The notes under the pieces were generated by a model, which was not told the origin of the DNA, ran no database searches, and was given only the letters and a program-made list of their open reading frames with translations. This document shows, piece by piece, positions 23,771 through 34,722 of a stretch of DNA of 64,000 bases. Position 1 is the stretch's first letter. Every line of letters starts with the position of its first letter. Both the position numbers and the translations under genes were made by a program. Source of the DNA: Corinectria fuckeliana (Eukaryota > Ascomycota > Sordariomycetes > Hypocreales > Nectriaceae); the NCBI GenBank assembly GCA_019137255.1, contig WPDH01000028.1:310001-374000 (forward strand), in the 5' to 3' direction.

Positions 23771-24721
23771 ATGTCTACCGACAGCGCACCAAACAACGCC
23801 AACAACGCCAACAACACCAACAACACCAACAACACCAACAACACCACCACCTCCGCCGACATGTACACACGCAACCGCCGAGGTTCCATTTCCCAAGCTG
23901 CCCTCACAAACCTCTTCCAGAGGGGCAACTCGGTCCCGTCCGGCTCCGGCTTTCCCGCCCAGGCTACCGGCCCCGTTGATGTCAACCGTCGACGCCTTTC
24001 CGTCACCACGCTGGGTCTCTCGGGCACTTCTCCCAGCAGCGCCCAGCCCTTCAACATCCGCCGGGGCAGCCTTTCTACGAACTCCAACAACTCCGACTCT
24101 ATCGACGAGAGCGCCATTGAGGACGATGACATGTTCTCAAGCGCCGCTAGAACCGCGCCCAACACGCCTTTCGTCCGGCGAATGAGCTTCGGTGCTCCCG
24201 CCAGGCGGCCCGTTCGTCCCGGCGGCAGCCCCGGAAATGGTAAAAACCCTACCTCTCCTTCATCCCCGCCTTCTCGTCGCCCGGCACAGAGTGGACAGAA
24301 ATCGTCGCGCGTGGGCACGTCGTCGCAGGGGTCCAGTATCTCGGCCGCTTTGTCGGCTACTAGGCGCCGCGCCAGCACAACCCTTCCTGCTTCTTCTCTT
24401 CCACAGGCAAGCAACATAAAAAGTCCAAGAGTTCCTTCTGACAGTTATCCTTCTCGCCCAGACCAGCAAGGTTTCAACTGGTCCGAGCAGCTTAGGTCTC
24501 GCGCTGAGAGCTCCGTCTCCAGCGCTCGCCCTTCATTCTCCTTCGCATCCAGCTCTCCTCCTCGCGCCAACTCCATCCATGACCGTGCCAAGTCCGTCTC
24601 CGAGATGCCCCAGCCTCCCGCCCAAGCTGCGGCCATCAAGCCCAGGCAGGAGCGGCAGGAGCGGCCAAAGCCTGATGCCTTTCAAGAGAGAATTCTCAAG
24701 GGAGACTTTTACATGGATTGA
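23771..24721 (+). CDS. conserved Ser-rich fungal protein of unknown function
   Basis: A single-exon model of 316 residues; the ATG at 23,771 has the fungal CACA-ATG context. Residues 9-28 are an Asn/Thr tract encoded by 9-bp AACACCAAC-type repeats. Most of the rest is Ser/Pro/Arg-rich and likely disordered, with R-R-G-S-type sites that look like kinase targets. The C-terminal third is the distinctive part: F-N-W-S-E-Q-L-R-S-R-A-E-S, then D-R-A-K-S-V-S-E-M-P, ending K-P-D-A-F-Q-E-R-I-L-K-G-D-F-Y-M-D. I believe this C-terminus is widely conserved in filamentous ascomycetes, but I know no function for it. A spliced form with an intron ending at the CAG near 24,411 is possible. The leader is unusually long and pyrimidine-rich. 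Confidence 0.82.
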   Translation: MSTDSAPNNANNANNTNNTNNTNNTTTSADMYTRNRRGSISQAALTNLFQRGNSVPSGSGFPAQATGPVDVNRRRLSVTTLGLSGTSPSSAQPFNIRRGSLSTNSNNSDSIDESAIEDDDMFSSAARTAPNTPFVRRMSFGAPARRPVRPGGSPGNGKNPTSPSSPPSRRPAQSGQKSSRVGTSSQGSSISAALSATRRRASTTLPASSLPQASNIKSPRVPSDSYPSRPDQQGFNWSEQLRSRAESSVSSARPSFSFASSSPPRANSIHDRAKSVSEMPQPPAQAAAIKPRQERQERPKPDAFQERILKGDFYMD

Positions 24722-26093
24722 GCCACATCGACTGGCAGTGAGCAACTCACACTCATGATGATGATGACGACTACAACAACAATAACAACTACGACGACGC
24801 AATGATTACCCCGCTGTTTCTGTCCAACAACTATAATGTTCGCCTTGACACCTTCTGTTGGACTGTGCCGCACAATATAGTTCCGCATTTGAGCTTTTCC
24901 TCTTGAAATCATCCTTGTCAAGGGACCTCTTGTCGAACACCTGGCTTATTTACTTGCATTTGAAGTTCTTACTTTGTCAAGGCTCAAGCGCGACTTGTTT
25001 TGAGGGGCATGGCAAAAACAGAAATCAGACAACGGGGGGCCTCGGATTATGAAGCAGGCGCAAGGAACCTGGGTTTGGGACGATTGACCTCGCAAAATAT
25101 TGAGACGGGATCACCATGAGCAGGGATCATCGGAGCACATCAATAATGGAGAGGCCATGGGTAGGTTGTCTTCACGGCCATGCCATTCAAAAGGAGAATT
25201 GGCGAGCATGGGGAGCTTTTGGGTTATTTGGTCCAAACACGTTGGCGTACATGGCTTTCTGTACATGTATCTGTCGAACATGTGTAAGAGTAATTGGCCT
25301 AGCTATTGGTGGGCACAGGGCCTGGAACATGAGCAGTTGGGCAGCCCGTCCCTTGATAGCGGACAAACCGAGCGCTGGCATCGCCTTGGAGGAGGCCCAA
25401 GACGATGGAATCAGAAGCATCCGGACAGCGAGAGAACAAAATGTGTTTTAGACCAAAGCTAGATTGAACGGTCTGGTGCTATCTACCTGACTGTGCATCC
25501 TTGCCCTAGTGACGAGACGTCAATGTATTAAGATGCGGCCATAAAATAGCCAATCACAACAAAACTAGAGTCTGATTACATTTTGCCATCACTATGACAG
25601 CCCAGGAACATGCATACTTCGTACAGCCCGTCAACGGACAGCGAGACAAAAATCTCCCCCCCCCCCCATCCATCCCCATTCATTAAGATAAAATTCAGGC
25701 AAAGCTGTCAAATCCCGTTTTCCCAGAGCTCCCGCCTCTCCGCATGTGCGTTGTATGTTCCAACTGCACTTAGTCCGCGGCACCCTAAACCCAAAGGACG
25801 GCTTTCTGCCCAAGTCAAGTTCGCCGCGTTCCCCCACGTGCTGGTCCAAGCCGCTGCGATAGGTCGGATGGCCGGCCAAGGCTCTACGGCGAAGGAGTGG
25901 GCATGTCAAGGGTTGAGTAGTGGTGCTGGTGTTGGGTTTGGCGAGACAGTTGCTCCGGTAAGTGTGGCGAGCGAGGGATTGGGTATTAGTTTACGGCCAA
26001 ACGTCAAGGAAGAAAAGAGGAAGCCCAAGAGCAAGAGCAAGAGCAAGAGCAAGAGCAAGAGTAGAGCAGAGAGGCGAGGCGAAGTTCTGTCTT
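24722..26093. other. convergent intergenic region
   Basis: About 1.4 kb between two convergent genes. It should hold both 3' UTRs. No gene recognised. It carries a run of about eleven C at 25,659-25,669 and a GAGCAA hexanucleotide repeat at about 26,028-26,062. Confidence 0.6.
26028..26062. repeat. GAGCAA hexanucleotide repeat
   Basis: About five to six tandem GAGCAA units just beyond the stop codon of the transcription factor gene, probably in its 3' UTR. Confidence 0.85.
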
Positions 26094-28931
26094 CTAGTAC
26101 AAGTCGAATACGTTGCCGGAGCCAGGAAGGTTCTGGAACATGTCGCTGAACCAGGGCTCGTCGAGGAGCAGGCGCACGCCGTCCTCGTACATGTACTGCG
26201 ATCCCGCGCCGAAGCCCATGCCCTCGAGGTCGAAACCGGCGTTGAGGCTGTAGTCGAGGTTCGGCGTGTAGCCGCCGCCGGGGGGGATGAGCGGAGCCAT
26301 GCCCGGGACCATGGCGGCGGCGAGGTCGGCCGTGGGCGTGTTCATGGTAGACGCCGGCGGCATGGTGGAGGAAGTGCTGGCGGCCGGGCCGCCGCCGGAG
26401 GGGGGCGTGGAATTGTTGGGGTCGTGGAAGAAGGGCTGCGGAGGCTGTCGGATGCCCGGCGTCCAGCGGGAAAAGGCGGCGAGGTGGGCGGCGGCCGGGC
26501 CGTCGGTGGCTCCGGAGCCCGCGGAGCCGGGGCCGGGACCAGCGCCAGCACCGGCACCAGTACCCGTGGCCACTTCGGATAGAAGCTGGAGGGGCGTGTT
26601 GACGGTCCGGGCATGTTCGCCGCCGTTGCCGGGCCGCACGGGCTGCTGCTGCTGCGCCGAGGCATGCGTGGCGGCGGGCGTGGGCGGCATGGACGGCGGC
26701 GGGTCCTTGGCATCGCCCTTGGACTGTTTGTAGAACCAGCTGCGCAGCATGACGAGGACGACGAGGAACTTGGAGGCCGGGCGGGAGCGGTCGTCGGCGG
26801 CGGCGGCGCGGAACTTGTCCAGCAGGGCGTCGAGGAGCTGGGCGACGCGCATGTCGTCCTTGTCGATGACGGACCCGAGCTCCGAGCCCGGCGCCGACGC
26901 CGAGAAGTAGAGCTTGATGAGCATGACGAGGGCGTAGGCGACGCGCACGAAGTTGAAGACGGGCAGGCAGCGCACGTTGGGGACTTCCATGCCCAGAAAG
27001 GTCGTCAGGAGGCCGTCGATGGCGCCGAGGCATGCGGAGAGGGCGCTGATGTGGCTCGGCGACAGCTGCTCGGTGTTGATGAGGCCGTCGCGCAGCGTCT
27101 CGGTCATGTAGGGCGGCTGCACCTTTTCGGACGGCGCGGTGTGGAGGGCCATCTCGTGCATGTACAGGCTCACCACGTGGAAGCTCATCCTGAGGGTTGC
27201 TGTGCCATCTTGTCAGCCGCTGCATGGTCAAACGAGACGGTTGTGGGACAAAGTCGTCTTCAACTCACGCTGCATCAAGTCCGCCGGCACGGAGGACCTG
27301 TACTTCTCCAGGTCGCGCTCCAGGCCCCGGAGAGCGTACTGCGTCCTCGCATCGGCAATGTTGACCGAGACGCTCGGGTCGTCGAGCGCAAACTGAATGC
27401 CCACCTCGTCGGCCAGGCTGTGCGTCCAGACGAGATGGCATAAGTAGGCGTCTGTGGGCGCCGCATCGGGCGACGTCCCGAGGATCTTGACGCACTCGGC
27501 CATGAACGGCGTCCAGCGGATGAGGTTCGGCCGGTGCAGGGCCATCGAGGTGTTGGCGGCCAGGAAGTAGCACGTCAACCACGTCCGGCGGCTCTCGATG
27601 CTCGTCGGGTCCGGCGGCACGGCTCGGCGGCTCGGGCTGACCCTCCAGCTTTCCATCAGGAGCTTCCCGCGGCGCTGAGGAAGCTTCTGGCCCAGGCCAA
27701 TGTCGATGGCCATGACGGCGGCAATGTGCACGAGCTGGTAGAACTTGAGCTCCTCAAAGTGCTCGGGCGGCCAGTACCAGATGACGGCCACATGCAGCGC
27801 CTGTATCACCTCGACGCTCTTGTCGCCCGTCAGCATCACCTTGTCGGCGAACATGTGCATCAGCTCCTTCTGCAGCCCCTTCTGTACCGCAGGCGTTTCA
27901 GATGCGGCGACGGCCATGATGGCCAAGAATAGCGTCGGCTTCGTCTTGCGCAGCTCCGCGACGGTGAACCCGGGCGGGAAAACCACGGCCGGCAGGTGCA
28001 CCACCATGCTGTAGTTGTATCGCGAGAACAGCTCTCCCGCCTTCTCCATGTCGATGACCCCGCGGTCGACAATGTCGCCCTTGTACATGGTCGAGAAGAA
28101 CGACGGCGGATTCGTCATCTCCCCCGGAGCCTCCTCAGTTCGCTGTCGGTCGACTCCTTCTTGTCCCCCGAACTTTCTCTTCTGCCCAGCCGCCGCCGTC
28201 GTCGTCGTCGCCGGTGACGGAGCAGCATAGCCCGTCTGTTGTCGATACTGCTGTCCAGCCTGTTCCGTTGCCGCCCCGGGAGTGCTCGGGCTCTGCACCG
28301 ATGCCGACGGCCCCCAGCTTGAGCTGCCCGCATTCCTCCAAACCATGCTCAAACCCGCCGACGGCGTGTCCAGCGGCGCCCGATATGAAACAGCAGGAGA
28401 CCCCGTGAGCGCATTGACCCCCGAGGCCCTCGACTGCAAGCTCGCCGTCAAGGCATCAATCTTCTTCTCGAGCTCCGCGACCCTGCTGTCCGTCTTCTTC
28501 TGGCGCTTGCGCGTGGGGATCGTCACGATGCAGTTCCGTCCGGCCTTGCGGCACCGCTTGCAGGGCCCGTCGTCGTTGGGGTTCGGCTCGCATCGAACCT
28601 TGAGCCCGCGACAGGCCTCGCAGGCACGGGGCCGCTTGGGATCGACGCCGTCCGGATCCGCCGCGTCATGATATTGCGAGGCGCCAAGGCTGGACTCCGG
28701 CGCATCGGGAGTGTTGGCGCCGTCGCCGTCGCCGTCGCCGTCGTCGTCGTCGTCGTCGTCGTGGGAGGGTGGCATATGAGCGCCGATGGGCCCCGTTAGT
28801 TGTCTCGAGGGCGACGGCTTCTTAGATGGAGCAGCGGCTGCAGGATTTCGCGTCAAGGATCGGTCACCGCCGCCTGCAGCAAGTCGAGGGTCCAGCTCCA
28901 TCGGAGGTTGGTGAGTCGGGAGGCCGGTCAT
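26094..28931 (-). CDS. Zn2Cys6 transcription factor
   Basis: Fungal binuclear-cluster regulator. Model: exon 1 28,931-27,269, 69-bp intron (GTGAGT...CACAG), exon 2 27,199-26,094; 922 residues. An alternative start is the Met at 28,901. Residues of about 103-131 form the cluster C-x2-C-x6-C-x9-C-x2-C-x6-C within R-A-C-E-A-C-R-G-L-K-V-R-C, followed by a basic R-K-R-Q-K-K linker and a coiled coil (residues of about 145-165) for dimerisation. A poly-Asp/Gly tract precedes the finger. Residues 280-690 correspond to the fungal middle homology region and the tail is Pro/Gly/Ala-rich. The finger and linker resemble the PrtT/War1 type of regulators, but I would not name the target pathway. Acts in the nucleus. 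Confidence 0.88.
28731..28761. repeat. CGTCGC/GTC repeats coding for Asp/Gly tract
   Basis: Compound trinucleotide and hexanucleotide repeat inside exon 1 of the Zn2Cys6 gene; on the minus strand it encodes a D7 run followed by alternating Gly and Asp. Confidence 0.85.
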
Positions 28932-29636
28932 ATCTGGAGCTTGAGAGAGCTAGGATGTGGAGGACGGCAATCTTTGACGCCGATACGCCGAGAGACCCGG
29001 TGGTGATGCTCTAAATGCGTGAAAAGGGTAGATGACTAAGCTTCCGTCGGGACTACCTTATCCGATTTCTCCGTCCTATCTAGCCCAAGATGGACAGCCG
29101 GCAGCTCAAGTTTAAATGCAATATGTACAAAGTATTACATTTTACACTCTGGAGTGCCATTACTCCAAACTATCATATCAAAAGCAATCGACGCGTCTAG
29201 CTCAAAGAGCAGATTCCGTTTCTCATCCATCTCATCCCGCAACGGCCAATGTGCGGACTACCTACCTACCTACCTATAACGCCGTGCTAAACCAGGGCAG
29301 TATGTTGCAGTTGGTCAAGCGTATATGAGAACCTCCAGGTCGCACTCGGACTCTTTTTTTTGGGGGGGGGGATTCCAGTGCGTCTCAATCATCTTGTTTA
29401 TACATTTGCAGTCTCCCGTGTCTTCCTTCCCAGAAAACATCATTAAGCATGCGTTGAAATCAAAGCCTCCCCAGCATCCTCTGCTCCTCCCCTTCGGCTT
29501 AGACTTCCGAGTCGTCAAATGCCTTGCATTAGTATAAAGATAAAATCGCTGTAAAATGGTATCATCGCTGTTGAAACGAGTGGGTATGGTGTGAATGACA
29601 GAAAAACAAATCAACGACCGGGTGTTTCATGTACAA
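28932..29636. other. intergenic, transcription factor promoter
   Basis: About 700 bp between two co-directional genes: BEM3 3' UTR and promoter of the Zn2Cys6 gene. Contains TACC repeats at about 29,258-29,278 and a run of nine G at about 29,362. No gene seen. Confidence 0.6.
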
Positions 29637-32600
29637 TTAAAACCGAGTTTCTTCCCGGAGGCGGCTCTTCGACCCTTGGTGCTGTGGCCCCATGAGGCCG
29701 CCCATGAAGATGGCGCTTTCACGACGTCGGTTTGGAGCATACGACTGGTCGTATCCTCCCCCGCCATTTCCAGTCTCTTCGTTGGACGACTGATTGGACG
29801 ACTGATAGTGCGGTCGGTCGTACCCGGGAGCCTGTCGAGCCGAAGGATGGAGATTGTGAACATCATGGCCGGCATTCGGCCCATATCCGACATCGTAAGC
29901 AGCTCTAGCGTTTGCGTTTTGAACAGCGGTAGGTCCCCCAGCGTACGTAGGCTCATACCCCTGTCGAGTCCCAGACGGGGGCGATGCTCTGGGGGCATTC
30001 GGGTGTCCTAAGAGGGGAGGTGTTGGGGTTTGCCGCAGATCACGCACCGGGTCCTTGCGCAAATGTGAGTGAGGAGAGGCGCTCCCCCCAGACGTGGATG
30101 GACGCGCTGGTAGGTCAAATCGCGGTGGGGCATCTGCAAATCGGGCGTGCAAGTCGGGCTCGGAGACCGGAGACGGCAGCTCGTATACTTCTGGGTCAAT
30201 GCCAAAGATGCCTTCGTAGTTTTGCAGGAACATGGCAAACACCGGCGCGGGGATGTTGAGCGTCGGCGAGAAGACGATGCCAACGTTGCGAACCGTCATC
30301 TTATTGATGTCCGCATTGTTGATGATCTTGATGAGGAACCCAATTAGGTATTTGAGCAATGTGCCATTTGCCTGGGGAAGCCTCTGGACAAGCTCATTGA
30401 GGGCGGCAATCTTCTCTGGGCGGTCAGTGATCTCCGTTGTCGCCAGGAATTCCAGATGGAGGTCTCGAGTCAAGATTGTCGTCGGCAACTCTCGCAGGTA
30501 AAGCTTCAGGAGACCCGCTATCGCATGAATGTCGTAGAAATGCGGGTCGGTTATCAGGTTGATGTCGCCCTCCGTGTTGAACCTCTCGCGAAGCTGCTTG
30601 ATGACGAGGTTAGAGCCACTAAGTCGGAAGATTCCCTCCTCCAACACGGCATCCTTCGCATCGAGGTACTGAATGCATCGGTACATGACTGCGGGGAGAG
30701 GCACATTGACGTCCGCAGGCGAGCAAAATCGCACCGCCTCGGCCAACGGCACTCCAAAGACTTGCCGGACGGGTCCGTGGTAGCCGTTCTTCGGCGGCGT
30801 CGCATTCGAGCCCGTCTCGCTGCCGCCGAAGAGCGAGTCCTGCCCATCCGATGATGAACGAGTCTTGGGTCCAAACCCGAAGAAGCTTCGCTTCCTCTGC
30901 TTCTTCTCCTCGTTGGAGGGGATCGAGAGGCCCACCTTGTTGCCCCAGGAAGTGGAATCCGAAATAACCTGGGGGTCCTTGGGGCCTGAGATGAGCTTAC
31001 TGGCCTGTGCGGAGGAGAGGCCCTCAAATCCGTGGCCTTGGTTGTCCGGAAGCCCGCCAGATGTCTTAGGTCGTGCGGGAGCAAGTTGTGGCGCGTCTCC
31101 AGCCTGCACGGCATCGTACCTCACGCCAATGAGGGTTTCTGAATCCGACTGCTGGTGGTTGGGCTTCTGGACAGTTCTCTTGACCTTCCCACCACTCGGG
31201 CGATCATGTACTCCTGACGTTTGACGGTCATGACCGGTAGCAGGCCGTGTACTCGGCGTGTCGGTGTCGTCTGGATCGCGATAATCAATCCACTGCAAGA
31301 GCGCTTGGACCCAGCGGTCTCGTTCTCTGTCGCTCTCAGCACAAAGCACGTGCTTCACGTGGCTACTCGAGTCCTTCTTCTTAGGCTCCAGGACAAGGAA
31401 TGCATGGCGATATTGGTTGTCCAGGTCCTCGCCACTTGCTGCACGAGTGGGAGACTGGGTGTCGTTGCTCTGAGACTGCTTGCCGATCTGGGCATTCTGA
31501 AGTTTGATCGTTCCAAGGTGAGCCCCTCCGGGAGTCTCGTAATACTTGAGATGAGGGCCATCTAGGACGAAGAATCTCGCCTTCCAGCCACCAAAGTTCT
31601 TGCCTTTCTTCGTCAAATATCCACTGCGTACAGTTCGGCCATCGGGTCCGGTCCGGTTGCTGCTAACCTCGGAGCCCGAGTCCCCCAGTGAGCCAGCGTC
31701 GTCGGAGTTCGGCGGGAGAACATTTGAAGACAGATACTTGCAGACTTCCAGCGCCGTATTCGTATCAAAAGGCGTGTTGAGCATCTCATCCATGTAGTTT
31801 TCCAAGATTGCCCTCCGAGCGTCCAGCTTTGCCGGTGCGTGCCCATTAAACAACGATCGATCCGGAGGCCTGGCTGTAAAGGAAGTGAACTGCTTTAGCC
31901 GTTGGTCCAGCCTTGCAATCGAAGCTGACTCCTTTTCAACACGCCACAGCTCGCCACCGTCCGCCCGGGATATCACGGCAAGAGTAAAAACGGGGTCTTC
32001 CTCAAGTTGTGTAAGCGACATCATGCTCGCTCTTGACGGTTTCATACGTGAAGAAGCAACCTTCACTTCGACGGAAGGCAATGCGTTGGGTGGCAGCAGG
32101 AGGTCAGGGTACTCGTCCGTCACAAGACCCTTGTAAACCCGTGTACGCTCAGTTGGGCTGGCTCGATTTTCTGGGTTTTCCGCAATGCCCAGCTCGGGCA
32201 TCGTTGGTGGTGGCGAGGAAGGGGGCTGGACGACAGCGACAACTGCTGGAGTTGCCAAGGGCGTGTTGGGCGGTAGAGGAATGGGCTGGCGGGGAGGACG
32301 AGGGGACAGAGGAGCCATGGGGAATTGGCCTCCCTTCCGTGGGGAGAGCGGCGGCGAATTAAGTGGCCCCTTCATGTTGAAAGGGTGAGGGCTTGCAGGC
32401 AGGCCAGGGCTTAGCAACGGCGCTGGGATTTCCCTCATCTTCGTCGCACTGAGCATGCCTGCCAGTGACGCTGGGCCAATATCCTGTCTTAGTGATGGAG
32501 GTACCGTATCTGGGACAGCAACATCCCGGGGGGACCCAGGCTGGCTGGATTTGCTCTTCTTAGACGCGCTGCGCGCTTCCGCCTCCCTGATGGCTATGAT

Positions 32601-34722
32601 TTCTCGTTCCCGGTCATCCTCCTCTCGGGTCCTTCGTCGGCCACGCTTGTCGTGCACAATCTCGTCGACTTCCAGAATGTCGTCGTAGTCTGAGTCACTT
32701 TCCTCATCATCATGGACAGCTGGGAGGATTATAGGTCGATCCTGCTTCAGTAGAAGCGGTGCTGGAGGGGGTTTTCGTGGAGGGGGTGCAGGAAACTTTG
32801 AGAGCCCTTCCTCGGGCTGCGGTGTGGCCCCGACCACCGCCACAGTGGGAAGCTGTCCTATTGGAGGTTTCGGTGGCGGCATCTTGGGGGGCTCGCTGGG
32901 TAGACTGCGCGAAGGGGGAAGCGAAAGGTTGAATGGGATTTCCTTCAGCTGCTGTTCAGCCTTGTCCTTGCGTGCCAGGTCGGCGATTCTCTCTTCCTCC
33001 TCGTGGTCGAACTTGTCCCGAGCATGATCCTGGGGTTTGGGCATCGCGTGGGCCGGGTGTAGGATCTCAGCGACGGCAGAAGTTGGAGGGTTGGGTTGGT
33101 CCGCTGGAGGTGTGATGGGATAGGGCGCCAACGTCACGTCGATGGGCGAATTCTTGGTGCTGTCTGAATCGAGGGTTGGAGAGTCCGGCGAAATCTTGCT
33201 GTCCTTCGCTCGTGCGATGTCCACCGGCGGAATGGTCACGCTAGTAGTCGAAGGTGCAGCTTGCCCTCTCCCTCTGGGGTCGGCAGCCATGGAGACAGCC
33301 GGAATAGCCATGACCTCTTTCAACTTTTTTCTATACTTCTCCTTGTCTTGGAGAGCTCTTTCCAGATCCTTGTTCAATCCCAGGATCATAGCTCGTTGCT
33401 TGTCGACCAGGCGCCAGAGCTGAGAGTTCTGCTGCGACTGTGACTGTTTTTCTTTGAGAAGATATTGTATCAAAGCCTCGGGGCTTCCCGCCGTCTTCAC
33501 TAGGTGAGCAATGTCTGGGGCGCCATTTTGCGCATCCTGGGAGCGACTGGTGGTGGTGATGGCAGATATCGCGGAATCGATTGACGAGTTGCGGGGAGGA
33601 CCTTTCGAGGAGTCGGCCTGGGCCGCAGCTACCGGACCAGCCATGGGCGGCCGGGAAGTCGAAAACGAGCCTTGAGAAGGCTTCGAAGTCACAGGATCAG
33701 AGACGGTTCGCGAGTCATTCGAATTGCCCAGATATGCGTTTCTGTGCGTAACTAGTTGTTAGTCGAAATACAGCGGGGACGAGGTTATGAAGAACAAAGG
33801 ACTCGAGGAGTAGCTGTTGTCGCAACGAACCTAGGGCTGCGAGGCTCCGGGGAGCCTGAATCGGAAGAATCGCTGCTGTAGAACGCAGTCTGTTTGGGTT
33901 GCACACGAGCCGTCTTTTTGGCGGGAGCCCGATCGGCTGGAATTGCTGAAGGTGGCGTCTGTCGGAGAGGAAAGGAAGTGGAACGGGGACTGGGGCTTGT
34001 GGGACCGTAGGCTAAGTTGTTGCTCGCTGACAAAGGACTCGAGATTTGGGGTCTTGGGGATCTCGGACTTTTGGAGGTGTTAGTCAAATAAATGTCTAGG
34101 TCAATGAACAGTTCCACGACAACGCGCCAAGGTGTCGCAAGCAGCAGAGGGGAAAGACAGGAAGAGCGCGCGCGAGACAACCGGGCACCTCGCACAACTT
34201 CAACCAGGGGCAGAGTCGTGATATAAACCAAGGATTAAGGAAAAGCAACGCGATTAAGAACAACTGTGGGAGAGAAGAGTGCGTGAGGGCGAGTAAGAAG
34301 CGAACGGTGAAAGCGGCCAGGAGTCCCTGGCATCAGTGGCGACCGGGGGGGTGTGGGGATGGAAGACGGAGGGTGGACAGAGGCCTAGACTTGGGATGAA
34401 AGATGTTCACTCACCTGGGAGCCGGCGACAATGAGCCCATCGACGAGAAGGCCGAGTTGGAGTACGTTGTGCGCCCGACGGTGGGACTGTCCAGGACGGG
34501 GAAGTCGTGTTGAGAGTGGGAACGGTGGAAGTCGTCGACGCCAGCGTCCATGGCAGCTCCGGAGGACAGGGAATTCGTCGAGGCAGAGGCGGAAAAGGCG
34601 GAGGTATTGACCGTCGTCATCTTCGTCGTCGTCGTCGTCGTCGGCGGAGAAGAAGATGAGCTATTCCTAGACGCAATTGAAGCGGCAGTGGCCTGGGCGC
34701 TCTGGAGCGCAAGCTGCGACAT
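29637..34722 (-). CDS. BEM3: PX-PH-RhoGAP protein (Bem3-like)
   Basis: GTPase-activating protein for Cdc42/Rho-type GTPases in polarised growth, acting at the plasma membrane. Exons 34,722-34,415, 34,067-33,831 and 33,741-29,637; introns of 347 and 89 bp; 1,549 residues. All junctions keep frame (S-P-A-P-S-P-R-S and S-P-R-N-A-Y-L). The N-terminal 280 residues are Ser/Thr/Pro-rich, then comes a coiled coil (about 265-300) and long disordered Pro-rich stretches. A PX domain lies at about 710-860 (L-D-A-R-R-A-I-L-E-N-Y), a PH domain at about 887-1,000 (G-Y-L-T-K-K-G-K) and RhoGAP at about 1,175-1,365, with the arginine finger in G-I-F-R-L-S-G-S near 1,219. The C-terminus is disordered. PX-PH-RhoGAP order matches yeast Bem3, which is shorter. 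Confidence 0.93.

Noticed and set aside
25906..27231. long Arg/Pro/His-rich frame overlapping exon 2 of the Zn2Cys6 gene
   Set aside because: Shadow of a GC-rich coding exon in another frame; low-complexity product.
29315..29614. 99-codon minus-strand frame between BEM3 and the transcription factor gene
   Set aside because: Spans a G homopolymer and BEM3 3' UTR; no recognisable domain.
29984..32362. several plus-strand frames across BEM3
   Set aside because: All lie antisense to a clearly conserved PX-PH-RhoGAP coding sequence.
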